Below, in pieces: positions 27,954 through 41,694 of a stretch of 64,000 nt of DNA. The stretch's first letter is position 1. The number at the start of each line of letters is the position of its first letter. The position numbers were made by a program, and so were the translations under genes. Source of the DNA: DATJCV01 sp963707665 (GTDB lineage: Bacteria; Pseudomonadota; Gammaproteobacteria; Burkholderiales; Burkholderiaceae_D); contig CAVPQU010000011.1 of the NCBI GenBank assembly GCA_963707665.1, positions 372,001-436,000 on the forward strand. The letters run 5' to 3'. The notes below the pieces were generated by a model. It did no database searches and had not been told where the DNA came from. It saw only the letters and a list, made by a program, of their open reading frames with translations.

Positions 27954-29218
27954 AGCGTGCCAGGGTCAGGCCGTCGAGGTCGATTTCCGGCGTGCGCCGC
28001 GAAATCAGGTCGGCCAGGATCTTGCCGCTGCCGGCCGCCATCGCCCAGCCGGCCGAGCCGTGGCCGATATTGACGTACAAATTTTTGTATCGCGTGGCAC
28101 CCAGAAGGGGTGCCCCGTCCGGCAACATGGGGCGCACGCCGCGCCAGAGCGGCGCCGCCTGATAGCTGGCGGCGCCTGGAAACCAGTCATTACCAATCTT
28201 GAACAGCGTGCGCAAGGCGCGTTCGGACGCGCTCGGATGGCAGGCGCCGAGTTCGGCGATGCCCGCGATGCGCATGCGGTTATCCATGCGGGTGATGGCC
28301 ACCTGGTACGTTTCATCGATCAGTGCCGCCGCCGGCGCGGCGTCGAAGTTGCGGATGGGCAGGGTGATCGAATAGCCGGTGACCGGATACAGCGGAATAG
28401 CGATTCCCAGCGGCCGCAACAAGCGTGCGCTATCGGCACCCGCTGCCAGTACCACGGCGTCGGCACTCACCGTCTCGTCGCCGATGCGCAGGGCGATGTG
28501 GTCGCCGTCCTGCCGAATCGCCTCGACGCTTGCCAGAAAATGGAATTGCACCCCCATCGTCTGCGCGACCTGCCGCAGTTGCTTGGCAAACAACGGGCAG
28601 TTTCCCGACTCGTCGTTTGGCAGATGCAAGGCGCCGGCCAATCGCGTGTCGGACGACAGTGCCGGTTCTATCCGGCGCGCCGCAGTGGCGTCAAGCAGTT
28701 CGTGCGGCAGGCCGTTTTCCGCCAGAAACGTGCGCAGCGGCGCACTCAGCGCGATGTCTTTTTCGGTCCGAAACAGCTGCAATACGCCGTTGGCATTTTC
28801 ATACTCCAGCAGGTGCTGTGCCACCAGCTCGCGCAGTATCTGCTGGCTGTAGAAAGCCACGCGTTGCATACGCTCCGTGTTGAGCAGATAACGCTGGGCG
28901 TGGCATTCGGACAGCCATTTGCGAATCCAGCGCCACAGCGCACGATCGGCATGCGGTCGCATGATGACTGGAGTTTCCGGTTTGAACAGGAAGGACAGAA
29001 TTTTTGCCGGCATACCGGGCATGGCCCAAGGCGCCACACGGCTTGGCGCAATGATGCCGGCATTGCCGAAGCTGGCTTCCTCGGCCACGCTGGCGCGCCG
29101 TTCGATCACCGCCACTTCGTGTCCCGGCTGCTGCAAGAAAGTAGGCGGTACAGATCCCAACCACGCCGCCGCCGACCACCACCACTTGTTTTCGTACTTG
29201 ATGTTGCTGCTCAGCCAC
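27946..29218 (-). CDS. dadA: DadA-like D-amino acid dehydrogenase (one inserted base, start uncertain)
   Basis: A DAO-fold flavoprotein that oxidatively deaminates D-amino acids at the membrane. The N-terminal FAD motif QVVVVGGGVVGICTAYFLAA is in a different frame from the rest: an extra base in the CCC run at 29123-29125 separates it from GHEVAVIERRASVAEEASFGN. Repair gives about 423 residues. C-terminal motifs GYSITLPI and VNIGHGSAGWAMAAGSG fit DadA. No ATG precedes the motif; GTG at 29218 is the best guess. No alr/dadX or Lrp gene is adjacent. Confidence 0.82.
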
Positions 29219-29367
29219 TGACTTGCACCATGAATAAAAGAGCCAAAAAAAGCCGGGCGCCGCTTTCCGAGCGAGCGCCGTCGACGGTCGAGTCTGCCAC
29301 AAATCAGCTTGCAGCGTTGCCGCAAAAAACCATTTGCGCGTATCACCACTTTGCTTGCGCAAGCGCA

Positions 29368-29395
29368 TTGGTTTTGCAGCGTACATGTGTATAAA
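29368..29395 (+). promoter_or_regulatory. Possible promoter of the BON lipoprotein gene
   Basis: TTGGTT (29368-29373), 16-base spacer, TATAAA (29390-29395), with a 12-bp perfect palindrome GCTTGCGCAAGC just upstream (29353-29364). The lipoprotein gene begins 100 bases later. Suggestive only. Confidence 0.4.
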
Positions 29396-29494
29396 AAGGA
29401 ACTAAGGTCACACGATTCCGTCGAATTTGTGTTGCGCGCAGTTAAGAAATGATGTTCGTCCGATCGAGTGTGCGAATTTCCAAAGGAGAATGCA

Positions 29495-29809
29495 ATGAAA
29501 TTGCCCCAGCGGTTTAGTACCTTTTTTTTCGCCCTGTGCCTGCTCATCGTGGCCGGATGTGCTTCCGGTCCGCAAAAGGAAGGGACCGGCGAATATGTGG
29601 ACGACGCAGTGATCACCACCAAAGTCAAAGCAGCCCTGGTTCAGGATCCGACCGTGAAGGCGACCGAGGTCAAGGTCGATACGTTTAAAGGCGTGGTCCA
29701 GTTGAGCGGCTTCGTCTCGACCCGGGAAGAGATGAGAAAGGCGGCAGAGATTGCGCGCGGCGTCAGCGGGGTGCAGTCGGTCAAAAATAATATCAGTCTG
29801 AAGCCATAA
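29495..29809 (+). CDS. BON-domain lipoprotein (OsmY-like)
   Basis: A 104-residue envelope protein. Signal sequence ending LLIVAGCAS gives a lipobox with the lipidated Cys near residue 22. A single BON domain follows (about residues 36-104), with DDAVITTKVKAAL, VKVDTFKGVVQLSGFV and GVSGVQSVKNNI. BON domains are thought to bind phospholipid; OsmY-type proteins are stress-induced and stabilise the envelope. A very strong ribosome binding site AAAGGAGAA sets the start. Confidence 0.88.
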   Translation: MKLPQRFSTFFFALCLLIVAGCASGPQKEGTGEYVDDAVITTKVKAALVQDPTVKATEVKVDTFKGVVQLSGFVSTREEMRKAAEIARGVSGVQSVKNNISLKP

Positions 29810-29961
29810 TGACGACTTGAGGCGGGCGAGGCAACATCGAAACGCCCTGTTTTTTCAGGTAGGCACGACGCGCCGTGCTCGCTTGGCGTTGGCGCCTCCG
29901 ATGAATTGGCGCGCCAATTTGTCGCACGTCGAAGACGGCTTTCTGGCATGATTGTGTCGCC

Positions 29962-31144
29962 ATGACGACGACCGATTCCGAACTGGTATCGCCCGAGGTA
30001 ATACAACCGGAAGTAGAAGTAGCGCCGGAAAGCCTGCCTGCGGACCTGATCTCCGGTGCCCGCGTGCGTCCCGACGCGCGCGGCCTGGCGCTGACCATCC
30101 TGGCCACGGTGGCGCTGCTGTTTGCCTTGCAGTGGGCGCAGGAATTCCTGATTCCGCTGGTGTTCGGCATCCTGATCGCCTACACGCTGAACCCGCTGAC
30201 GGTCTGGCTGGAGCGCATTCGGATTCCGCGTGTACTGGCCGTGATGCTGGTGATGGCGGTCATTCTCGGCGGCGCCATGGGCGCCGCCAATTCCCTGCGC
30301 AGCGAATTCCAGTCGATTGTTGAACAGCTACCGGCCGCCACTCAAAAACTGTCCAAGGCATTGATCAAGATGCGCAGCGGCAAACACGACGCCCTGGAGC
30401 AGATGCAGGCCGCCGCCACAGAAATCGAGCGAGCTGCCGGCCAGGCCGCCGGTGCCGCCGTGCGCAAGGCGGCGCCAGTGGTTGCCGCCTCGCCCCCCTT
30501 CAGCCTGAGCAGCTGGCTGTGGGCCAGTTCAATCGGTGCCATGGTTTTCGTCGGCCAGGTCACGATGGTGATGTTCCTGGTGTTCTTCCTTCTGCCTCCG
30601 GCGACACCTTCAAGCGCAAGCTGGTCAAGCTGACCGGGCCCTCGCTGTCGCCCAAGAAGATCACCGTGCACATCCTGGACGACATCAACAGCTCGATCCA
30701 GAACTACATGTTCATGCTGCTGGTGACCAATGGATTGCTGGCGTGCTGATGTGGGCGACGCTGCGCGCGATCGGCCTGGAAAACGCCGGCGCCTGGGCCG
30801 TCGCGGCCGGGCTGGCTGCACGTCATGCCGTACTTCGGCCCGCTGCTGATCGCCGGCGCGCTCGGCCTGGCGGCCTTCATGCAGTTCGGAACTTCCCGAT
30901 GATGTTGCTGGTGAGCGGCATGTCGCTCGCGATCGCGACCCTGGTCGGCACCGTCGTCACCACCTGGATGACCGGCCGGATCGCCAAGATGAACCCGGCC
31001 GCGGTGTTTGTCGGCCTGCTGTTCTGGGGCTGGCTGTGGGGCATGTGGGGCCTGTTGCTCGGCGTGCCGATGATCGTGATCATCAAGGTGATCGCCGAAC
31101 ATGTCGAGGGCATGCAGGCGCTGGCCGAATTGCTGGGCGAGTAG
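29962..31144 (+). CDS. AI-2E family transporter, frame broken by four indels
   Basis: A permease of the AI-2E (PerM/TqsA) family in pieces. The N-terminal part is one frame to about 30593; one base is missing there (FFLL then SGDTFKRKLVKLTG), one is missing near 30742 (TNGLLA then LMWATLRAIGLENAG), one is extra near 30811 (before WLHVMPYFGPLLIAGALG), and one is missing near 30889 (before NFPMMLLVSG). Undoing all four gives 394 residues, a normal family length, ending with the typical GLLFWGWLWGMWGLLLGVP. Residues 1-55 are hydrophilic and Glu-rich. Either a pseudogene or a badly read region. Confidence 0.75.
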
Positions 31145-31252
31145 GGCGTTCACCTGCTCTCGCAGGTGGCTTCAGATTGGGAAATCACCGTTCCCGTGCG
31201 ACAATGCGCAGCAAAATTTTCCCTGTGCCGCTGCGCGTACCGCCGACCCTGA

Positions 31253-32938
31253 ATGCCTCGCTCCCATCCCGCCCCATCGTTTTTTATTCCGCTCTGGCTG
31301 GTGTGGGCAGCTGCCCTTGGTTCGGCACTGATCGGGCTAGGCAGTTACGGCCTGCTGAACAATAACGAAGGCCTGTACGCAGAAATTCCGCGCGAGATGC
31401 TTGCCTCCGGCGACTGGCGCCAGTGGATCATCCCGCACCTGAACGGCTTGCCGTACATGGAAAAGCCGCCTTTGCTGTACTGGCTGACCGCGCTGTCGTT
31501 TTTTCTGTTCGGTGAATCGGAATGGAGTGCGCGGCTGGTGCCGGCATGCTCGGCGCTGGCCTGCGTTGCGCTACTGGTGCACTTCGGGAAAACACTCAAT
31601 CGACCGCAAGCAGGGCGCCTGGCGGCGCTGATGTTTGCGACCGGGATCGGCGTATTTGCGATGTCGCGCGCACTGATGTTCGACATGCTGCTGACCGCGC
31701 TGCTGGCGGCCGCACTGATTCTTGCGTATCGATATGTGACCGAACGGCAGCCGCGCCTGCTGCGCGCGGCCTATGCGTTGCTGGCGCTGGCGGTATTGGC
31801 CAAGGGCTTCGTCGCGCTGATCCTGTTCGGACTGGTGATGCTGACGTTCGATATCAGCATCGCGAAGTCGCCGCGGGAATTCATGCGCGGCTTTCGTAAA
31901 TGGTTCGAGTGGCGCGCCTTGTCCGTGTTTCTGCTCATCGCGGTGCCGTGGCACGTGGCGGCTACCCTGACCGAGCCGGCCTTTGCCTGGTTCTATTTCA
32001 TCAACGAGCATGTGCTGCGTTTTCTCGGCCGGCGCGAACCGCACGATTATTACGCCGGCGCCTGGTGGTACTACCTGCCGCGCATGGCGATCTACCTGTT
32101 TCCGTGGTCGTTCCTGCTGCCCTGCCTGTTGGCGCGAAAGGTTAGTGACGATGCACCGTCCACGACGCCGAGCCTGCAACGCTTCCTGTGGCTGGCCTGG
32201 CTGCTGCCGCTGCTGTTCTTTTCGGTCTCCAGCGCCAAGGCAAATTACTACCTGGTGGCGGTGATGCCGTTTGCCGCGTTGCATCTGGCAATGGCACTCG
32301 AAGCGCGCGGTTTTTTGCGTTCCTCCCTGCGGGCGCTGCCGGGCTTGCTGATCGGCGCCTGCGCCGGGGCGCTCGGTATCGCGCTGGCGCTGCGGCCACA
32401 GCCGGAGTCGGGCATGACCTTCCTCGGCTTCGGCCAGCAGCAGTTCGTGACGCTCGCCGTGGCAGCGCTGGCGCTGCTGGCACTGGCCGCCGCGCTGCTT
32501 GCCTGGCGCAGTGCGCGAATCGGCATCCTGTCCTATCTCGTGCTGCCGGCATGGATCATGATCGTGCTCGCGATTGCCATCGTGCCGCTGGAACCGACGG
32601 TGTCGGCGCGGCCGCTGGCGCAGTATCTGCAACAGCAACAACCGGGGCGGCAAGTCTATCTGTACAAGAAATTCGAAGCGTTGTCGTCACTGCCGTTTTA
32701 CCTGCGGCGGCCGGTGCCGGTGATCGATAGCGGCAGTGCCGATCTATTCTGGGGCGACCGGCTGCGGCCGGGAAATCCGGTCATGCTGCCGTCTGCGCAA
32801 TTTTCCCGGGATCTGGCACAGCAGCGGGTCGCGGTGGTGGTGATGGACGGACAACTGCAAGAGTTCAGCGAGACTCCGTATTTCGGTCACTTCACCGAAC
32901 AGCATAAAGTCGGCAATACCACGGTATTTCTCAACTGA
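31253..32938 (+). CDS. ArnT-like membrane glycosyltransferase (GT83 family)
   Basis: A 561-residue inner-membrane protein with about 12 hydrophobic helices and a C-terminal soluble tail. Acidic motif NNEGLYAEIPREM near residue 38 and MEKPPLLYWLTALSF near residue 68 match ArnT-type enzymes, which move a sugar from undecaprenyl phosphate onto lipid A or another periplasmic acceptor. No other arn genes are in view, so the sugar (aminoarabinose, galactosamine or other) cannot be named. It begins 108 bases after the AI-2E gene. Confidence 0.82.
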   Translation: MPRSHPAPSFFIPLWLVWAAALGSALIGLGSYGLLNNNEGLYAEIPREMLASGDWRQWIIPHLNGLPYMEKPPLLYWLTALSFFLFGESEWSARLVPACSALACVALLVHFGKTLNRPQAGRLAALMFATGIGVFAMSRALMFDMLLTALLAAALILAYRYVTERQPRLLRAAYALLALAVLAKGFVALILFGLVMLTFDISIAKSPREFMRGFRKWFEWRALSVFLLIAVPWHVAATLTEPAFAWFYFINEHVLRFLGRREPHDYYAGAWWYYLPRMAIYLFPWSFLLPCLLARKVSDDAPSTTPSLQRFLWLAWLLPLLFFSVSSAKANYYLVAVMPFAALHLAMALEARGFLRSSLRALPGLLIGACAGALGIALALRPQPESGMTFLGFGQQQFVTLAVAALALLALAAALLAWRSARIGILSYLVLPAWIMIVLAIAIVPLEPTVSARPLAQYLQQQQPGRQVYLYKKFEALSSLPFYLRRPVPVIDSGSADLFWGDRLRPGNPVMLPSAQFSRDLAQQRVAVVVMDGQLQEFSETPYFGHFTEQHKVGNTTVFLN

Positions 32939-33034
32939 AGCGCGGCGCCGGAGCGAGGCGGCCGCATGTTGCGTCGCGGTATAATCACGCGATCATTCCA
33001 CCCGCAGCCGAGCTGCATCATATCTCCTGCCACC

Positions 33035-37037
<4,003 letters not shown>

Positions 37038-37053
37038 ACGCGCTCCGAAAATC

Positions 37054-37117
37054 CATATACTCCAACAAGTAGACAGCTTATATCGGGTATAAAATATAAG
37101 TTTTTATAACATACTCC
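37054..37117 (-). repeat. 63-bp dispersed intergenic element, copy G
   Basis: On the minus strand starts GGAGTATGTTA and ends GGAGTATATG, motifs 54 bp apart; core ATTTTATACCCG at position 23. It shares 17 consecutive bases, AAAAACTTATATTTTAT, with copy D at the same offset. It begins 16 bases after the purL stop; the rest of the gap to 37332 holds nothing I can name. Confidence 0.8.
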
Positions 37118-37332
37118 CGTCGAATTTTTTGTTCTTTCACGGGGCTGTTAATTGTGTTGCCGTCGTTCCCGCGTTCCGTCGCGGCAATGACAGGCGAATC
37201 AAACCGTGACTAGGCGCTCCCAAACCCACACAGCCCAGGCAAGGCCGGCAGAGGTTCGTGCCTGGGTTCATGGAACTTCACGCTGACAACCACGTCCTTC
37301 CCGAATAGCAGCACGAACAGCAAGGGGGCCAC

Positions 37333-38091
37333 ATGGACAGGATTGGGTCACAGGGTTTAAGCAAGGTTGCGGAGGTTACCCTTGCTTTCTGGATCATCAA
37401 GATCGCCGCCACCACCCTGGGCGAAACCGCCGGCGACGCGGTAACGATGTCAATGCACCTCGGATATCTGGTCGGCACCGCAATCTTCGCCGCCATCCTG
37501 GTGGTTGCCGTCAGCGCCCAGATTTTCGCCCGCCGCTACCATCCCTTTCTGTTCTGGACCGTGATCGTGGCCACCACGACCGCCGGTACCACGCTGGCCG
37601 ATCTGGTGGACCGCTCGCTGGGCATCGGCTATCTCGGCGGTTCGTCGCTGCTGCTTTTATTGTTGCTGGCCTCGCTGGGTTGTTGGTATTGGTCGCTCGG
37701 CTCGGTTTCGGTGAGTCAACTGACGTCGCGCAAGGCCGAGATGTTTTATTGGGTGACCATCCTGTTTTCGCAAACCCTGGGTACGGCGCTTGGCGATTGG
37801 GTGGCAGACCCCAAGACCGGGCTTGGGCTCGGCTATGAAGGTGGCGCACTGCTGTTCGCGGCCGGCCTGGCGCTGGTGGCAGCGGCCTATTTCTGGAGCA
37901 GGTTGTCGCATACGCTGTTGTTCTGGGCCGCATTTATCCTGACGCGGCCGCTGGGTGCCACGCTTGGCGATTTTCTCGACAAGCCGCTGGCCAGCGGCGG
38001 CCTAGCGATGAGCCGCTATTCGGCATCGGCAGCGCTCGCGCTGTTCATGGTCGCCTGCATTCTGTTCTTGCCGCAAAGGGCAAAGCAATAA
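37333..38091 (+). CDS. COG4705-type membrane protein with four internal repeats
   Basis: A 252-residue, all-helical inner-membrane protein. Four copies of a unit run through it, starting at the aromatic pair at residues 19 (FW), 74 (FW), 139 (YW) and 197 (FW). After each comes a motif of the TTLGxTxGD type: TTLGETAGD, TTAGTTLAD, QTLGTALGD and RPLGATLGD. The first three are followed by LGY or IGY plus a glycine. The fourfold pattern suggests duplication of a two-helix unit. I know the family only as an uncharacterised membrane protein. Confidence 0.75.
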   Translation: MDRIGSQGLSKVAEVTLAFWIIKIAATTLGETAGDAVTMSMHLGYLVGTAIFAAILVVAVSAQIFARRYHPFLFWTVIVATTTAGTTLADLVDRSLGIGYLGGSSLLLLLLLASLGCWYWSLGSVSVSQLTSRKAEMFYWVTILFSQTLGTALGDWVADPKTGLGLGYEGGALLFAAGLALVAAAYFWSRLSHTLLFWAAFILTRPLGATLGDFLDKPLASGGLAMSRYSASAALALFMVACILFLPQRAKQ

Positions 38092-38208
38092 ATATGGACG
38101 CAGTTGAGTTTTAGATTCTGAAAATCTGGCCGCTTGACCGAGGACAGGCGCTGGCTGCAGATGCTCCATCCTGTTTGCTGCCGCGTTGCGCAAGCAGGCT
38201 GAAGGAGC

Positions 38209-38268
38209 CACATACTCCACCATGCCTATTTTTTCGGCCGTCGCACAAGCAAATTCACGGCATACTGG
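38209..38268 (-). repeat. Dispersed intergenic element, copy J (degenerate, 60 bp)
   Basis: On the minus strand starts CCAGTATGCCG and ends GGAGTATGTG, motifs 50 bp apart. Core CGGCCGAAAA sits at the same offset (29) as in copy I. It lies 45 bp from copy H in the same 345-bp convergent gap between the COG4705 gene and cueR; nothing else is seen there. Confidence 0.6.
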
Positions 38269-38313
38269 CGTTTTATCGGATTTTCCGTTGCAACATGCAT
38301 GCGGCTCGCGATT

Positions 38314-38376
38314 CATATACTCCATGTCATGCCGCCTGAACACGGGCATTTCTATTTGGTTTTTTCAGCATACTCT
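38314..38376 (-). repeat. 63-bp dispersed intergenic element, copy H
   Basis: On the minus strand starts AGAGTATGCTG and ends GGAGTATATG, motifs 53 bp apart; core TAGAAATGCCCG at position 23. Second of a tandem pair with copy J, in the same orientation. Confidence 0.7.
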
Positions 38377-38436
38377 CAAGCTCATTGCCGCGGCATCGAC
38401 GGTTCGCGGCACGGTGCTGCTGCTGAACTGCCCGCA

Positions 38437-38847
38437 TCACGGCGTGCGATTCGCCAGGTCGTCGATGATCGGGCAATCCGGCCGCTGGTCGCCGTGGCAG
38501 CAGTCGGTCAGATGCTGCAGCTGATCGCGGATTGACTGCAGCTTGGCGATGTCATGGTCCAGTTCGTCGATATATTGCTGCGCCAGCGTCTTGACGTCGG
38601 CGCTCTGGCGCGAGCGATCTTCCCACAAGCCCAGCAGCGTCTTGATGCGTTCGAGCGAAAAGCCGAGATCGCGCGAGCGCTTGATGAAGCGCAGGATCTG
38701 GATTTCCTTCTCGCCATACTTGCGGTAGCCGGCGTCGCTGCGGTGGGCCGATGCAATCAGGCCGATGCTTTCGTAGTAGCGGATCATTTTGGCGGTGACG
38801 CCGGACGCGTCCGCCGCCTGGCCGATATTCATGCTGCTATTCATCAT
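38437..38847 (-). CDS. cueR: CueR-like MerR copper-responsive regulator
   Basis: About 131-136 residues. MerR helix-turn-helix MNIGQAADASGVTAKMIRYYE near the start, long dimerisation helix, and a C-terminal metal loop with Cys117 and Cys125 eight residues apart (CCHGDQRPDCP), the spacing of the Cu(I) ligands in E. coli CueR. The start overlaps the copA stop (ATGATGA), so it is translated with copA. It presumably controls the two promoters between copA and copZ. Confidence 0.92.
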   Translation of the reverse strand: MMNSSMNIGQAADASGVTAKMIRYYESIGLIASAHRSDAGYRKYGEKEIQILRFIKRSRDLGFSLERIKTLLGLWEDRSRQSADVKTLAQQYIDELDHDIAKLQSIRDQLQHLTDCCHGDQRPDCPIIDDLANRTP

Positions 38848-41263
38848 GACGCTCCCGGGTTGGCGCGTGGCTTCCAGCGCCGCAACAGCAGCGCATTCGA
38901 AATCACGCTGACGCTGCTGGCCGCCATCGCGGCGCCGGCGATCACTGGATTGAGGTAGCCGAAGGCCGCCAGCGGAATACCGATGACGTTGTAGATGAAG
39001 GCCCAGCCCAGGTTTTGCCGGATCTTGCGCCAGGTGCGGTGCGAAATGTCGATCGCGTCCGCCACCAGCCGCGGGTCGCCGCGCATCAGCGTGATGCCGG
39101 CCGCGTGCATCGCGACATCGGTGCCGCCGGCGACCGCGATGCCGATGTTGGCCGCCGCCAGCGCCGGCGCGTCGTTGATGCCATCGCCCACCATCGCGAC
39201 AACCTGGCCGCCGCGCTGCAATTCGGCGACCACCGCGGCCTTGTCGGCCGGCAGTACTTCCGCGTGGTATTCGCCGATGCCGAGCGCCGAGGCCACCGCG
39301 CGTGCGCTGCCCGGATTGTCGCCGGTCAGCATCACCGATTTCACGCCGATTTCGGCCAGGCGCGTGATGGCTTGCCGGGCGGTGGCCTTGATCGTGTCGC
39401 CGAACGCCAGCATGCCGGCCACGTGCATCCCGCCGGCGTCCTCGAGTGCCAGCCAGGAGACGGTGCGGCCCTCATTTTCGTGCTGCGCCGCAGCCGTTTC
39501 CAGCGCGGCGGTGGCGGCGCCGATGTCAGTCATCAAGCGGCGGTTGCCGAGGTAGGCAGTGAGTTCGCCGACCTGTGCCTGCACGCCGCGCCCGGCCAGT
39601 GCTCTGGCGGCGCTGGCTGCCGGCGTGGCGATCCCGTGCGCGGCGGCCTGTTCGCAGCACCGCGCGTTGCCAGCGGGTGGTCGCTGTGTTGCTGCAACGC
39701 GGCCGCCAGCTCCAGTATCCGCTGCGGGTCGCCATCGGTGGTTTCGATCGCGACCAGCGCCGGCTTGCCTTCGGTCAGGGTACCGGTCTTGTCAAAGGCG
39801 ACGGTGGTGACCGCATGCGCGGTTTCCAGCGCCTCGGCATCCTTGATCAGGATGCCGTAGCGCGCGGCGACGCCGGTGCCGACCATGATCGCAGCCGGCG
39901 TCGCCAGGCCGAGCGCGCACGGGCAGGCGATCACCAGCACCGCGACCGCGTTCAGCAGCGCCGCCTGCCAGTCGCCGGTCAGCCAGCCCCAGGCCAGCAG
40001 GGTCAGCGGCCGAGACCAGCAGCACGGCCGGCACGAACACCGCGCTGACCTGGTCCACCAGGCGCTGGATCGGCGCCTTGGCGGCCTGCGCGTCTTCCAC
40101 CATGCGGATGATTTGCGACAGCATGGTGGCGCCGCCGACGGCGGTGGCTTCGATCGTCAGCACGCCTTCGGCATTGATGGCGCCGCCGGTGACGGCGTCG
40201 CCCACGGTTTTGGCCACCGGCAGGCTTTCGCCGGTCAGCAGCGCTTCGTCCAGGTGGCTGGCGCCATCGACGATCCGGCCATCGACCGGCACCCGTTCGC
40301 CGGGACGCACGATCACGATCATCGCCCAGCCGCAACTGGTCCAGCGGCACCTGATGGTCCGCGCCATCACGCCGCACGGTGGCGACGGTGGCGCGCAGCG
40401 ATTCCAGCGCCCGGATCGCGGCCACGGTCTGATGCTTGGCACGCGTTTCCAGCCATTTGCCGAGCAGGACCAGCGTGATCACCATCGCCGACGATTCGAA
40501 ATACAGATGCATCCCGGCATGCTCGCCATGCGCCAGCAGCAGATACAGCGAGAGTCCGTAGGCGGCGCTGGTGCCGAGCGCCACCAGCAAGTCCATGTTG
40601 CCGCTGCGCGCCCGCAGCGCTTGCCATCCGGCCCGGTAGAAGCGGGCGCCGAGCCAGAACTGCACCGGCGTCGCCAACACCAGTTGCAGCCAACCGGGCA
40701 GCATCCAGTCGAAGCCGAACGGCATGCCCAGCATCGGCGCCACCAGCGGCAGGCTGAACAGCGCCGCCGCCGCCACTGGCCACCAGGCAGGCCAGCTTGG
40801 TTTGGGCTCATTTGCCGGAGCGGCAGTGGCCAGGCTGGCGTGGTAGCCGGCCTTTTGCACCGCCGCCACCAAGGTTTCGGCAGCCACGCCGGCCACCACC
40901 ACGTGTGCTTTTTCAGTCGCCAGGTTGACCGATGCCTGCAGCACGCCCGGCACTTTTTGCAACGCCTTTTCGACCCGCGCCGACGCAGGAAGCGCAGGTC
41001 ATGCCCTCGACCGTCAAGTCGAGCGCTTGCTGCGGCACCTGGTAACCGGCCTTGGCCACGGCGGCCGACAAACTGGCCAGGTCGACCTCGGCGGTGGCGC
41101 GTACCGTGGCTTTTTCGGTGGCGAGATTGACCGCTACCTGCTGTACGCCAGGCACCGCGCGCAGCGCTTTTTCGACCCGCGCCACACACGACGCGCAGGT
41201 CATGCCCTCGATGCCAAAACCAAGGTCGGCATGCGTGCTATTGCGGTTCGTCATGGTGTTCAT
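38844..41263 (-). CDS. copA: CopA, P1B-type Cu(I)-exporting ATPase (five inserted bases)
   Basis: Two N-terminal metal-binding domains each carry GMTCASCV. Then come the transmembrane part with the CPC motif in VLVIACPCALGLATP, phosphorylation site FDKTGTLTEG and hinge MVGDGINDAPAL. Extra single bases near 40981, 40323, 40009, 39672 and 39652 break the frame; removing all five gives 804 residues, a standard CopA. It exports Cu(I) from cytoplasm to periplasm. GGAG eight bases before 41263 supports that start. Five errors in 2.4 kb with no other decay suggests poor sequence quality. Confidence 0.9.
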
Positions 41264-41304
41264 CGGCTGTGCTCCAATTATTATCCGGCGTGATTTGAGG
41301 TCTC

Positions 41305-41335
41305 AGCATAAACCTTCCAATCATGGAAAGGTCAA
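41305..41335 (-). promoter_or_regulatory. CueR-type promoter of copA-cueR
   Basis: On the minus strand TTGACC (41335-41330), 19-base spacer, TATGCT (41310-41305). The spacer holds the dyad CCTTTCC / GGAAGG. The 19-bp spacing and dyad are the hallmark of MerR-family promoters, and the core resembles the E. coli copA promoter closely. Confidence 0.85.
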
Positions 41336-41357
41336 GCCTGAACGAAGCAATCGATGC

Positions 41358-41388
41358 TTGACCTTGACCCGGTTGGAACGCTTATATT
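41358..41388 (+). promoter_or_regulatory. CueR-type promoter of copZ
   Basis: TTGACC (41358-41363), 19-base spacer, TATATT (41383-41388). The spacer contains a weaker dyad (CCTTGACC / TTGGAACG). Together with the copA promoter, 22 bp away on the other strand, it makes a back-to-back copper-induced pair. Confidence 0.75.
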
Positions 41389-41431
41389 GTTCATCCCCAA
41401 CCTCATCCCCAACCTGCTTTAGGAAATCATC

Positions 41432-41632
41432 ATGCTCACATTCAAGATAGACGACATGACTTGCGGTCATTGCGTGGCAAGCATCACCAAGGCGATCCAG
41501 GAACTGGACCGGCAGGCGACGATTGCGGCAGACGTGCAGAGTCACGTCGTGCAGATAGCAAGCGCGGCCAACAGCGAGGCGATCGAGGCGGCGATACGCG
41601 ATGCTGGCTATACGCCGCAGGCCCTGGGCTGA
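41432..41632 (+). CDS. copZ: CopZ-like copper chaperone
   Basis: A 66-residue heavy-metal-associated domain protein with the Cu(I) motif MTCGHC at residues 9-14 and the usual beta-alpha-beta-beta-alpha-beta pattern. It hands Cu(I) to CopA and possibly CueR. AGGA seven bases before the ATG is a good ribosome site. Divergent from copA, with its own MerR-type promoter. Confidence 0.92.
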   Translation: MLTFKIDDMTCGHCVASITKAIQELDRQATIAADVQSHVVQIASAANSEAIEAAIRDAGYTPQALG

Positions 41633-41694
41633 CACCTGTGTCGCCACGCCACGATCAGGCAGCGCGGCGATGCCGGCCATGACTTCCAGACGAT

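Noticed and set aside
31571..32653. 360-codon open frame antisense to the ArnT-like gene
   Set aside because: Low-complexity Arg/Gln/His composition and no start context; shadow of the membrane protein.
38209..38376. Evenly spaced repeats as a possible CRISPR array
   Set aside because: The recurring unit is only about 7-10 bases and degenerate, there are no cas genes, and the same unit is scattered elsewhere as single elements.
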